Source: an uncultured Prevotella sp.
GTDB taxonomy: Bacteria > Bacteroidota > Bacteroidia > Bacteroidales > Bacteroidaceae
Reading direction: 5' to 3'
Assembly (NCBI GenBank): GCA_937906495.1
Contig: CALCVT010000061.1
Location: forward strand, 1 to 28,156
Length of the DNA: 28,156 nt
Below the pieces are notes generated by a model that was not told the origin of the DNA, ran no database searches, and saw only the letters and a list, made by a program, of their open reading frames with translations. The position numbers and the translations under genes were made by a program. Below are positions 8,323 to 16,138 of the stretch, one piece after another (position 1 is the stretch's first letter; every line of letters starts with the position of its first letter).

Positions 8323-8502
8323 CCTTTTGTGGATTATTCTATAGTATCATTGTCTGTGGTGTTGGTTTTTTAAGAAATATAATATTAAGTGTGTCTTTTC
8401 TTTTACTTGGCTTTAGTTAAAGTATCATTTTGAAATAGTTTTTGCTTTGGCTTGTCATAATGTTCTTTTGCGATTTAAGTCTAAAAGTAGTTTGAGTAAG
8501 GG

Positions 8503-8538
8503 CTTGCGTACGTCTTTAAGATATAAGTGTTATCTTTG
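8503..8538 (+). promoter_or_regulatory. Probable promoter of the zinc dehydrogenase gene
   Basis: TATCTTTG at 8531-8538 is an exact -7 match (TAnnTTTG). The best upstream partner, CTTG at 8503-8506, lies 24 nt away, longer than usual, so the -33 assignment is weak. The -7 box falls inside an apparent GTG-initiated extension of the ORF (8527), which argues that translation really begins at the ATG at 8575. The 230-nt stretch between this box and the upxY promoter shows no gene, only a 9-bp direct repeat AGTATCATT (near 8343 and 8420). Confidence 0.5.
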
Positions 8539-8574
8539 CACAGTCTAATTAACAAATTAATCAACCCAACACAT

Positions 8575-9618
8575 ATGTGGACCTATACTTATGTACGGCA
8601 TGGTGAGTTCCGTTTGCAGGAAAAACCGAAGCCCGAACTTCAGCATTCACGCGATGCAATTGTTCGTGTCACTTTGGGCAGTATCTGTTCGAGCGACCTT
8701 CATATTCTTCATGGCAGTGTACCGCGTGCGGTGCCAGGCATTACGGTCGGACACGAAATGGTAGGTGTGGTCGAATCTGTCGGATCCGATGTTACTATGG
8801 TGCGTCCGGGAGACCGTGTGGCCGTGAATGTTGAAACCTTCTGTGGCGAATGTTTTTTCTGCCAGCATGGTTATGTAAACAATTGCATTGATCCGCATGG
8901 GGGTTGGGCTCTGGGTTGTCGTATTGATGGTGGACAGGCTGAGTATGTGCGTGTACCTTATGCCGACCAAGGATTGACTCAGATTCCCGATTCGGTATCC
9001 GATGAGCAGGCTCTTTTAGCGGGCGATGTATTGGCTACAGGTTTTTGGGCGGCCCGTATTAGTGAAATTACGTCGGACGATACGGTTCTTATTATTGGTG
9101 CAGGCCCAACAGGACTGTGTACCATGCTAAGTGCTCGTTTGCATCATCCTAAGCGTATCATTGTTTGCGAGCAGTCGGTTGAGCGCCGGGCATTTGTTCA
9201 AAAACTATATCCGGAGATATTGGTTACGGATCCGGCACATTGCACTGATTTTGTGCGCGAGCATAGTGCACATGGAGGAGCCGACGTTGTGTTCGAGGTT
9301 GCAGGCACTGATAGCACCTTTCAGTTGGCCTGGCAGGCTGCGCGTCCTAACGCGGTGGTCGTAGTGGTGGCTCTTTACGATCGTCCGCAGTTATTGCCTC
9401 TTTGTGATATGTATGGCAAGAATCTGACTTTTAAGACCGGTGGAGTAGATGGTTGCAATTGCGCTGAAATTTTAGCATTGATAGCTTCCGGTCAGCTCGA
9501 TACGACACCGCTTTTGACGCATCGTTTCCCCTTGAACCGTATTGACGAGGCTTATGATCTCTTTGCCCGTAAGGTCGATGGAGTAATGAAGATAGCAGTT
9601 ACTCCCTATGAAAAATAG
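8575..9618 (+). CDS. Zinc-dependent alcohol/polyol dehydrogenase (MDR family)
   Basis: A 347-residue cytoplasmic medium-chain dehydrogenase that would oxidise an alcohol or polyol (or run the reverse reaction) with NAD(P). Likely catalytic zinc ligands are Cys38 (ICSSDLH) and His60-Glu61 (GHEM), with Asp151 nearby. The structural zinc lobe is complete with Cys90, Cys93, Cys96 and Cys104. The Rossmann motif GAGPTG is at 175-180. The length is normal for the family. The start at ATG 8575 was chosen because the upstream GTG at 8527 overlaps the -7 promoter element. It stands alone between divergent upxY and convergent mgtC. The substrate is not determinable; threonine dehydrogenase, sorbitol/butanediol dehydrogenase and alcohol dehydrogenase groups all share these motifs. 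Confidence 0.9.
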   Translation: MWTYTYVRHGEFRLQEKPKPELQHSRDAIVRVTLGSICSSDLHILHGSVPRAVPGITVGHEMVGVVESVGSDVTMVRPGDRVAVNVETFCGECFFCQHGYVNNCIDPHGGWALGCRIDGGQAEYVRVPYADQGLTQIPDSVSDEQALLAGDVLATGFWAARISEITSDDTVLIIGAGPTGLCTMLSARLHHPKRIIVCEQSVERRAFVQKLYPEILVTDPAHCTDFVREHSAHGGADVVFEVAGTDSTFQLAWQAARPNAVVVVVALYDRPQLLPLCDMYGKNLTFKTGGVDGCNCAEILALIASGQLDTTPLLTHRFPLNRIDEAYDLFARKVDGVMKIAVTPYEK

Positions 9619-9662
9619 CCGTCAATAGCAGTTGTTGTCTGTCTGCTGGTAGTTTTGCTTAT

Positions 9663-10334
9663 CTATTCAATGCTTGAAATGGTTACGTCGTCAAACTCCT
9701 GCATGTATTCCAGCAGTCGTTCACTGCGGTATTTGCGACGCACTTTCATTTCTAAACTGATTTCAAAAACTTCCCGCTCAGCTATACGTCGGTCTTTCAG
9801 TTCGTATGAGTAGAGTTCTACGCATTCCTGCTTGATGTGTTGCATCAGTCGGTTTACACTTTCCTTTGAGTTGGCTGTAAACTTTAGTAAAACGGTTGTC
9901 CGGCCAATTTTGGGTATCAGAGCATTTATTACTTCGAGGCCTATAAGTATCATCAAGGTAGTGATGCATGCAATTAAGTACATGCCTGATCCACAAGCCA
10001 GGCCAATAGCAGCTGTGACCCATAAACCGGCAGCGGTAGTAAGGCCGCGCACTACATTTTTTTGAAATATAATGGTGCCGGCTCCCAAAAAGCCGATGCC
10101 CGATACCACTTGGGCAGCAATGCGCGACGAGTCTTTAAGATTGGTACCGAATCCGTACTGCGAAACGATGCAGAAAAGAGCACTGCCCAGGGCTACTAAG
10201 AAGTGTGTGCGAAAGCCTGCTTCTTTAGAGCGGTATTCTCGTTCAATACCAATGATACCGCCTAAGGCAAGCGCTACTGCTAGTCGCAGGCTCATCTCAA
10301 GAACCATAGGTGTAAATGTAAAAGATGCTTCCAT
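9663..10334 (-). CDS. MgtC/SapB family membrane protein
   Basis: A 223-residue inner-membrane protein of the MgtC/SapB family, whose members are linked to magnesium homeostasis, envelope physiology and, in some pathogens, survival in macrophages. The family core is clear: LGGIIGIEREYRSKEAGFRTH near residues 24-44, then GIGFLGAGTI and GLTTAAGLWVTAAIGLACG, with four or five hydrophobic segments up to about residue 140. The last 80 or so residues form a soluble, charged domain consistent with the ACT-like tail seen in longer members. It is probably the last gene of a minus-strand unit with the GSCFA and phosphoesterase genes. The 76-nt gap before it is headed by a strong stem-loop (10401-10432). 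It converges with the dehydrogenase gene, leaving 44 nt in between. The transport role is unproven for the family. Confidence 0.9.
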   Translation of the reverse strand: MEASFTFTPMVLEMSLRLAVALALGGIIGIEREYRSKEAGFRTHFLVALGSALFCIVSQYGFGTNLKDSSRIAAQVVSGIGFLGAGTIIFQKNVVRGLTTAAGLWVTAAIGLACGSGMYLIACITTLMILIGLEVINALIPKIGRTTVLLKFTANSKESVNRLMQHIKQECVELYSYELKDRRIAEREVFEISLEMKVRRKYRSERLLEYMQEFDDVTISSIE

Positions 10335-10400
10335 ACCAATGTCTAAGCTATATAAGTGGATAAGCAGTTAAATTGCCAGCAGGTTTGGCTGATATGCCGT

Positions 10401-10432
10401 GGGCAAAGTCTCAGTCAGTGAGAGCTTTGCCC
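10401..10432 (-). other. Strong stem-loop spanning the GSCFA stop codon
   Basis: GGGCAAAG (10401-10408) pairs with CTTTGCCC (10425-10432). Inside it TCTCA (10409-10413) pairs with TGAGA (10419-10423) around a 5-nt loop, with one bulged G. The TGA stop of the GSCFA gene (10411-10413 on the minus strand) sits in the stem. On the minus strand no U-tract follows, so this is not a classical terminator. A role in mRNA processing, stability or differential expression of mgtC is inferred. Confidence 0.6.
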
Positions 10433-11382
10433 CATTTCTTTTCAAACAGTTTGAGTCGTTCTTCAAGTTTTGCCTTAAAGCGGAGTGCTTCAGGGCTTTC
10501 GGGATGAAGCGGACGATGTGCCAAGTCGCGTAGAATTTGTTGTCTGTCTTGTGCATAGGCAGTTAGTTCGGGGGTAAAGGCCCATGTTTCAAATCGTTCC
10601 CACACGTAGTCGATGGCTTGCTCCGAAGGGTGCAGCATGTCAGGCTCGTAAAATCTGTAGTCGCGTAGTTCGTCAGTAATGATTTCAAAAGCAGGAAAGT
10701 AGTGTGTGTGCTCATGGTTACGGCACAGGCTGTCAATGAGTTGCAGCAGGCGAGCTTTGCTCAATGCATTTTCGTGCAGTCCGTATTTGGCATAGCGGTA
10801 TGGGCTGAGAGTAAAAATAATTTGTAATGAAGGGTTTTGCCGGTGCAGGCTATGAAGCAAAAAATTCCAGGAGTCGAACAAATCAGCGGGGTCGAGAATA
10901 TCCTCTACGAACAAGCGTGCCGGTTGTTTGTGACAGTTGGCTACCAATGTGCCTTGCAGTTTGCCCGAGGCCAGATAGTAGGCATGGTCGGTACTGAATG
11001 TGATGAACAGGGCATCGAGTTGGTTGAATAGTATTTTGGCTTCTGCCCATTGTTTCTGCAACTTTTCGGTCAGTTCGTTACTCGAAGGGGCTGTAAATAG
11101 CGTAGAGTAGTGCCAATGATGCCATAGGCCATCGTTTGACTGAAACAAAAAATGTCCCGAATCGTCGAAGCAAGGTGCTTGCAAGTCGATAAGCAAATTG
11201 TAGATGCTGCCCGGATTGTAAAGCACGCCGTTAGGATTTACTTTAACTTGTTTGTTGGGCAGGCACTGTATCAGCCGTTGGCCAATATGATCGGCAAAAC
11301 ACGATCCTACGGTCATGATGCGCGATTGCGGAGTTAGTTGCAGCATGGTGGCCGGAAGTTCTACGGGGGTATGGAATTTCAT
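10411..11382 (-). CDS. GSCFA-domain SGNH-like hydrolase
   Basis: A 323-residue member of the GSCFA family, a branch with SGNH/GDSL-hydrolase character found widely in Bacteroidetes. The name-giving motif GSCFA is at residues 26-30; its Ser27 is the expected nucleophile. The distal D-x-x-H block, DMLHPS, with Asp248 and His251, would complete a catalytic dyad or triad. No signal peptide is visible, so a cytoplasmic location is likely. An esterase or acyl-transfer role on a glycan or small molecule is possible, but I know of no firmly established substrate. The start at ATG 11380-11382 places the motif at the usual distance from the N terminus. The gene begins 50 nt after the phosphoesterase gene, probably in the same transcript, and its stop codon lies within a strong stem-loop. 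Confidence 0.88.
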   Translation of the reverse strand: MKFHTPVELPATMLQLTPQSRIMTVGSCFADHIGQRLIQCLPNKQVKVNPNGVLYNPGSIYNLLIDLQAPCFDDSGHFLFQSNDGLWHHWHYSTLFTAPSSNELTEKLQKQWAEAKILFNQLDALFITFSTDHAYYLASGKLQGTLVANCHKQPARLFVEDILDPADLFDSWNFLLHSLHRQNPSLQIIFTLSPYRYAKYGLHENALSKARLLQLIDSLCRNHEHTHYFPAFEIITDELRDYRFYEPDMLHPSEQAIDYVWERFETWAFTPELTAYAQDRQQILRDLAHRPLHPESPEALRFKAKLEERLKLFEKKWGKALTD

Positions 11383-11432
11383 GGCGCTAATGGTTGGGCG
11401 TAATGGTTGTACCTTTCTTACAAGTTTTTAAG

Positions 11433-11987
11433 TTAGAGTTTTAGCCACTGAATAGCTGTTCCGTCGAGTGTGCGTATGGCTAAAATATTTTGAGCATAAG
11501 TAGCAAAGGTTGGTGCGTTTCCACCTTTAGGAAAAGTGGGCGAACCCGTATTTAGAATGATTGGCCGTTGCTGTTCGGGCTCAGCTTCCTTCAGAGTGTA
11601 AAGATGGGTGTGTCCGTATACAAATACATCGCACGCTGGACCTTCGGGTAAATGCTTTTCGTTGTAAACATGGCCGTGCGTGATGAAAAAGCGTTTACCA
11701 TTATCAACAACCAGTGAATAGGTTGACTGAATAGGAAAGTTGAGCAGCATTTGATCTACCTCTGAGTCACAGTTACCGCGTACAGCTACAATTTGCGAAG
11801 CACGGGCATTGAGCCGTTCGGCTACGGCCTGGGGGTCTAAACCCGGGCACAGCCCGTTTCGGGGGCCATAGTTTAACAAGTCGCCCAAAAGTACAAGTAA
11901 CTCAAAGTGGTGGCTGTCAAAGTATTCCAATGCAGCATCAAGTGCCGGGAGAGAGCCGTGAATGTCCGAGAGAAAAAGAATTTTCAT
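11433..11987 (-). CDS. yfcE: YfcE/MJ0936-family metallophosphoesterase
   Basis: A 184-residue calcineurin-like phosphoesterase of the YfcE type, a family of cytoplasmic, metal-dependent phosphodiesterases whose physiological substrate is uncertain. The five metal-binding blocks are present: LSDIHG with Asp8 and His10, LLGDLLNYGPRN with Asp36, GNCD, THGH and GHTH. The frame extends to a TTG at 12014, but that codon lies in the -7 promoter box, so the ATG at 11987 (MKILFLSD) is the real start. It heads a minus-strand unit with the GSCFA and mgtC genes. Transcript start and start codon are close, giving a leader of about 20 nt. The gene symbol is by family resemblance only. Confidence 0.88.
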   Translation of the reverse strand: MKILFLSDIHGSLPALDAALEYFDSHHFELLVLLGDLLNYGPRNGLCPGLDPQAVAERLNARASQIVAVRGNCDSEVDQMLLNFPIQSTYSLVVDNGKRFFITHGHVYNEKHLPEGPACDVFVYGHTHLYTLKEAEPEQQRPIILNTGSPTFPKGGNAPTFATYAQNILAIRTLDGTAIQWLKL

Positions 11988-12011
11988 AAGGTATGTATGA
12001 TTTGTTATCTG

Positions 12012-12044
12012 CAAAGGTAGCTAAAACTGTTGTGAGTGCCCAAC
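12012..12044 (-). promoter_or_regulatory. Promoter of the phosphoesterase-GSCFA-mgtC unit
   Basis: On the minus strand GTTG (12041-12044) precedes TACCTTTG (12012-12019) by 21 nt, matching the Bacteroides -33/-7 pattern with one mismatch. Transcription would begin near 12005, just upstream of the ATG at 11987. Confidence 0.6.
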
Positions 12045-12100
12045 AAACACCTCCAGTTTTTGTGTAGAGCCTGTTGCACAGTCAGCGAATAGCCGATAGA

Positions 12101-12130
12101 TTTTAAAGGATGAGCCAAAAGTTACCTTTG
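12101..12130 (+). promoter_or_regulatory. Possible second plus-strand promoter upstream of nrdJ
   Basis: TTTT (12101-12104), 18 nt, then TACCTTTG (12123-12130), an exact -7 match with an imperfect -33 box. RNA from about 12137 would run some 230 nt before nrdJ with no convincing ORF, so it would be a long nrdJ leader or a small RNA. The stretch repeats TGTAAATC near 12189 and 12275. No cobalamin-riboswitch features were recognised. Confidence 0.3.
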
Positions 12131-12312
12131 GTCGTTATTGTTTAATTTAAGGGCGGTTTGATAGTATTGTGCATTGCTGTATTTGTGCTGTAAATCCGAT
12201 AGAATTGAATGTTTTAGATAACTATTGGCTGAGGCGATAGCTTTTAAAGCGCTGATAATCAGTTGATATTGAATGTAAATCGGAAAACAAATTTCGAAAA
12301 TCGCTGTTTTGC

Positions 12313-12343
12313 TTTGTCGTAAGTATTGTTTTCCGTAGTTTTG
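12313..12343 (+). promoter_or_regulatory. Promoter of nrdJ
   Basis: TTTG (12313-12316), 19 nt, TAGTTTTG (12336-12343): a full match to the Bacteroides promoter pattern. Transcription should start near 12350, about 20 nt before the GTG start codon of nrdJ. Confidence 0.7.
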
Positions 12344-12368
12344 CACCGCAAATCGAAAAACAACCAAC

Positions 12369-14918
12369 GTGGAACAGAAAATATACGCTTACGACGAGGC
12401 TTATAAAGCCACGCTGCACTATTTTGGCGGCGACGAACTCGCAGCCCGGGTTTGGGTGAATAAGTATGCCATGAAAGATTCTTATGGCAACATATTTGAG
12501 CGCACTCCCGAAGATATGCACCACCGCATAGCAAACGAGTTGTTGCGCATAGAACAAAAGTATCCAAATCCTGTTAGTAAGGAGACGATTATGGAAATGC
12601 TCAATCACTTCCATTACATCGTGCCTGCGGGTTCGCCTATGACGGGTATTGGCAACAATTATCAAATAGCTTCGCTGTCCAATTGCTTTGTAATTGGTAT
12701 TGATGGCGATGCTGATTCATATGGTGCCATTCTTAAGCTCGATGAAGAGCAGGTGCAGCTCATGAAACGACGCGGAGGAGTAGGGCATGACCTCTCGGGC
12801 ATCCGTCCCAAAGGCTCGCCAGTCAAGAATTCAGCCTTGACATCTACAGGCATTGTACCCTTTATGGAGCGATATAGCAACTCAACTCGCGAGGTGGCTC
12901 AAGATGGACGCCGTGGTGCATTGATGTTGTCTATTGGTATTCGACATCCCGAGGCTGAGGACTTTATTGATGCCAAGATGGAGGCCGGAAAAATTACCGG
13001 TGCCAATGTCAGTGTTAAAATCGACGATGAGTTTATGCGTTGTGCTATTGAGGGGCTTTCTTATCATCAGCAATTCCCCATTGATAGCAGAACCCCGAAG
13101 GTCGAAAAAGATATCGATGCAGCAGTTCTTTGGCGTAAAATTGTTCACAATGCTTGGAAAAGTGCTGAGCCGGGTGTACTCTTTTGGGACACGATTCAAC
13201 GCGAAAGTATTCCAGATTGCTATGCCGATTTGGGCTTCCGTACGGTTTCGACTAACCCTTGTGGCGAAATTCCACTCTGTCCTTACGATAGTTGCCGCCT
13301 GCTGGCCATAAATCTTTATGCTTACGTTAAAAATCCCTTCAAGCCCGAGGCTGAATTCGATTTTGAACTTTTCAGCAAGCATGCGATGTTGGCTCAGCGC
13401 TTCATGGACGATATTATTGATTTGGAGCAAGAAAAAATAGATCGCATAATCGATAAACTAAAGTCTGACCCTCAAGACGAAGATGTAAAGCATACTGAGT
13501 ATCATTTGTGGGAGAAGATTAAGGGCATGACCGCCAAAGGCCGTCGTACCGGTGTGGGCATTACGGCCGAGGGCGATATGCTTGCTGCACTCGGTCTGCG
13601 TTATGGTACAGAAGAGGCTACAGAGATGGCAGTCAAAGTGCAGCGTACGCTGGCTCTTTCGGCTTATCGTTCGAGTATGATTATGGCCAAAGAACGTGGC
13701 GCATTCAGTGTTTACGATGCAGAACGCGAAAAGAACAACCCCTTTATTCTGCGTATCAAGGAGGCTGACCCTGAATTGTATCACGATATGGTTAAGTATG
13801 GTCGACGCAATATAGCTTGTTTAACTATTGCTCCTACTGGTACTACAAGTCTCATGACGCAAACAACTTCGGGTATAGAACCAGTGTTTATGCCTGTTTA
13901 TAAGCGCCGTCGTAAGGTGAATCCCAACGATTCTGCAGTCCATGTAGACTATGTCGATGAATCAGGCGACTCGTTCGAAGAGTACATAGTATATCACCAT
14001 AAGTTCTTGGAGTGGATGAAGGTCCAGGGCTACGATACAGAGAAAAAGTATACGCAGGACGAAATTGAAGTTCTTGTGGCCAACTCGCCTTATCATAAGG
14101 CTACGGCCAATGATGTAGACTGGTTAATGAAGGTGCGTATGCAAGGAGCCATCCAAAAATGGGTAGACCATAGTATCAGTGTAACTGTGAACCTTCCGAA
14201 CTCGGTCGACGAAGAACTCGTTAACCGACTTTATATTGAGGCCTGGAAGAGTGGGTGTAAAGGATGCACGATCTATCGAGACGGATCGCGCTCGGGTGTT
14301 TTGGTAAGCACGCAAAAAACCGAAAAGAAAAAAGAACCCGAAGAACAGCCAAAGGTACCCCTGCCCATAGTAACTGAACGTCGTCCTGAGGTGTTGGATT
14401 GTGATGTGGTTCGCTTCCAAAACAATAAGGAAAAGTGGGTGGCCTTTGTGGGTTTGCTTGACGGACATCCCTATGAAATATTTACCGGCTTGCAGGATGA
14501 TGAAGAGGGCATTGTATTGCCTAAGACCGTGACTAAGGGACGCATAATCAAAACTATTTGTCCGGATGGCACCAAGCGCTACGACTTTCAGTTTGAAAAT
14601 AAGCGCGGTTATAAAATGACAGTTGAGGGGCTCTCCGAAAAGTTCAATAAAGAGTATTGGAACTACGCCAAATTGATTTCGGGAGTATTGCGCTATCGTA
14701 TGCCCATTGAGAATGTTATCAAACTGGTTAATTCGTTGCAACTCGAGAGCGAAAATATTAACACCTGGAAGGTGGGAGTAAGCCGCGCTTTAAAGAAGTA
14801 CGTTACTGATGGAACCGAGGCTCAGGGCCAAAAATGTCCTAATTGCGGCCATGAAACTTTGATCTATCAGGAGGGATGCCTCATTTGCAAACATTGTGGC
14901 GCCAGTCGTTGTGGCTAA
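12369..14918 (+). CDS. nrdJ: Adenosylcobalamin-dependent ribonucleotide reductase (class II)
   Basis: An 849-residue class II ribonucleotide reductase, making deoxyribonucleotides with adenosylcobalamin as radical source, independent of oxygen. The active site is complete: NPCGE at 296-300 gives Asn296, the thiyl-radical Cys298 and Glu300. Cys106 (SNCFV) and Cys309 are the likely redox pair, matching the 11-residue spacing known from the Thermotoga enzyme. PTGTTSLM and the following TSGIEPVF form the phosphate-binding part of the barrel. The C terminus carries a CxxC...CxxC zinc-ribbon-like tail (CPNCG, CLICKHCG), typical of NrdJ. The start is GTG at 12369, supported by the promoter and by the family-typical opening MEQK. 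No small subunit gene (NrdB) or activase (NrdG) is adjacent, consistent with class II. Confidence 0.95.
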   Translation: MEQKIYAYDEAYKATLHYFGGDELAARVWVNKYAMKDSYGNIFERTPEDMHHRIANELLRIEQKYPNPVSKETIMEMLNHFHYIVPAGSPMTGIGNNYQIASLSNCFVIGIDGDADSYGAILKLDEEQVQLMKRRGGVGHDLSGIRPKGSPVKNSALTSTGIVPFMERYSNSTREVAQDGRRGALMLSIGIRHPEAEDFIDAKMEAGKITGANVSVKIDDEFMRCAIEGLSYHQQFPIDSRTPKVEKDIDAAVLWRKIVHNAWKSAEPGVLFWDTIQRESIPDCYADLGFRTVSTNPCGEIPLCPYDSCRLLAINLYAYVKNPFKPEAEFDFELFSKHAMLAQRFMDDIIDLEQEKIDRIIDKLKSDPQDEDVKHTEYHLWEKIKGMTAKGRRTGVGITAEGDMLAALGLRYGTEEATEMAVKVQRTLALSAYRSSMIMAKERGAFSVYDAEREKNNPFILRIKEADPELYHDMVKYGRRNIACLTIAPTGTTSLMTQTTSGIEPVFMPVYKRRRKVNPNDSAVHVDYVDESGDSFEEYIVYHHKFLEWMKVQGYDTEKKYTQDEIEVLVANSPYHKATANDVDWLMKVRMQGAIQKWVDHSISVTVNLPNSVDEELVNRLYIEAWKSGCKGCTIYRDGSRSGVLVSTQKTEKKKEPEEQPKVPLPIVTERRPEVLDCDVVRFQNNKEKWVAFVGLLDGHPYEIFTGLQDDEEGIVLPKTVTKGRIIKTICPDGTKRYDFQFENKRGYKMTVEGLSEKFNKEYWNYAKLISGVLRYRMPIENVIKLVNSLQLESENINTWKVGVSRALKKYVTDGTEAQGQKCPNCGHETLIYQEGCLICKHCGASRCG

Positions 14919-14948
14919 ATAGAAGCGTGCATTTCTGTTTACATGCTT

Positions 14949-14964
14949 TGTAAAGTGCTTTACA
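14949..14964. repeat. 7+2+7 palindrome downstream of nrdJ
   Basis: TGTAAAG, TG, CTTTACA: a perfect inverted repeat starting 31 nt after the nrdJ stop codon. With a 2-nt centre it resembles a dimeric protein-binding site more than a hairpin. It lies 187 nt upstream of the folB-HAD start, so it could be an operator for that gene. No regulator is identified. Confidence 0.35.
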
Positions 14965-15103
14965 CGGCTTTGTTACAGCAATTGTGTAGCATGTATGTCT
15001 GGCAGCAGATAGCTGCAAGTTATTGCTTTGTTCTTGACCGAAAAATGGAACCTGACTATAACTGCTACTATAGTGTTTCGACAAACTCTATTTTTACATA
15101 CAG

Positions 15104-15133
15104 CCCCGGTCGTAGGTTGCGGCCGGGGTTTTT
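15104..15133 (+). terminator. Intrinsic terminator between nrdJ and folB-HAD
   Basis: A 9-bp stem, CCCCGGTCG (15104-15112) with CGGCCGGGG (15120-15128), 7-nt loop and one G-T pair, is followed directly by TTTTT (15129-15133). It ends 18 nt before the folB-HAD ATG. It may simply end nrdJ transcription, but no promoter fits in the 18 nt left, so it may also act as an attenuator in a folB-HAD leader. Confidence 0.75.
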
Positions 15134-15151
15134 CAAATTCAATCAAGCATT

Positions 15152-16138
15152 ATGCAGATACGTTTGAATCGTCTTAAATTTTATGCCCATCATGGTGTTC
15201 TTCCTCAGGAAAACGAAATAGGTGCATCCTTCGAAGTTAATATCATACTCACACTCAGCGATGCTGATGCTGCACAGGCTCTTCATGCCGACCGTTTGGA
15301 GCATACGGTAAATTATGCCGAGGTTTATAAACTGGTTCGTAGAGAAATGCAGCAGCCCTCGTTGTTGATTGAGCATGTTGCAGCACGGCTGGCAAAGCGT
15401 GTGTTGCACCATTTCAATCTGGTACGTAGGGTAGAAGTTTCGGTCACCAAATGTACTCCGCCCATTCCTGGCTTCGATGGTGCCGGCGTAACCATAAATT
15501 ATGCGTTGGACCGCCAATTAGTGGTATGGGATTTTGACGGTACCATAGCAGACACTCGCTATGGCATTTTGCGTACCATGCAGCTCACCCTAAAGCAGGT
15601 GGGTAAACCTGTGCCCGACGATGATGCAATCTGTGCCACCATTGGACTTCCGTTAAATCAGAGTATTGCCAGTCTTGCCGGAATTTCAGGACGGGAACTG
15701 GATGAGGCAGTAGCTACTTACCGCCGTTTGTTTATTACCGAAGGCGAGGTCCACACCACACTTTTTCCGGGTATAGCCAAAGCTTTGGAACGTCAACACC
15801 GTGAGGGATATATTGTAGCCATAGCTACCAGCAGAGGGCACGACTCAACCATCAACCTGTGTAAACGTTTGGGGATAGCACCCTGGATTGACCATGTTGT
15901 GGCTTGCGAAGATGTGATTCGCAGCAAACCCAACCCCGAACCTGTGTTGCAATTGTGTGAGCGTACTCATGTTGATCCGGCACATACCAAAGTAATAGGC
16001 GATACGACTTTTGATATTGAAATGGGATTGCGGGCTGAGGTTGCTAGGGTAGTGGGTGTAGCTTGGGGTAACCATAGTCCCGGACGTTTGTTGCATGCCG
16101 GAGCTCATGTTGTTGTTACTGATGCGGCTGCGTTATAA
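15152..16138 (+). CDS. folB: Dihydroneopterin aldolase fused to HAD phosphatase
   Basis: A 328-residue two-domain protein. Residues 1-118 are a full dihydroneopterin aldolase, which cleaves 7,8-dihydroneopterin to 6-hydroxymethyl-dihydropterin in folate synthesis. Its key residues are present and fall at nearly the same numbers as in the S. aureus enzyme: Glu22, Tyr55, Glu74 and Lys100 in VTKCTPP. Residues 122-328 are a haloacid-dehalogenase phosphatase resembling phosphoglycolate phosphatase. Its nucleophile is Asp127 and its acid/base Asp129 in WDFDGT; Thr226 (ATS), Lys259 (SKP) and Asp284/Asp288 (GDTTFDIEMG) complete the site, and a helical cap lies at about 140-205. Both halves look intact and in frame, without a stop between them. 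The fusion suggests, as inference, that the HAD half removes phosphate from dihydroneopterin phosphate, supplying the aldolase. A terminator hairpin lies just upstream. Confidence 0.9.
   Translation: MQIRLNRLKFYAHHGVLPQENEIGASFEVNIILTLSDADAAQALHADRLEHTVNYAEVYKLVRREMQQPSLLIEHVAARLAKRVLHHFNLVRRVEVSVTKCTPPIPGFDGAGVTINYALDRQLVVWDFDGTIADTRYGILRTMQLTLKQVGKPVPDDDAICATIGLPLNQSIASLAGISGRELDEAVATYRRLFITEGEVHTTLFPGIAKALERQHREGYIVAIATSRGHDSTINLCKRLGIAPWIDHVVACEDVIRSKPNPEPVLQLCERTHVDPAHTKVIGDTTFDIEMGLRAEVARVVGVAWGNHSPGRLLHAGAHVVVTDAAAL

Noticed and set aside
8072..8526. Invertible capsule promoter
   Set aside because: Capsule promoters of B. fragilis are flanked by inverted repeats. I searched by eye around the 8291-8322 promoter and found only short palindromes and a 9-bp direct repeat, and there is no recombinase gene nearby.
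9619..9662. Bidirectional terminator between the dehydrogenase and mgtC genes
   Set aside because: Only a 5-bp AGCAG/CTGCT pair with a 12-nt loop and a short T-rich stretch is present, which is not enough to support a feature.
12015..12368. Cobalamin riboswitch or NrdR boxes upstream of nrdJ
   Set aside because: The main nrdJ leader is only about 20 nt, and I could find neither a recognisable B12-box nor paired NrdR-type boxes.
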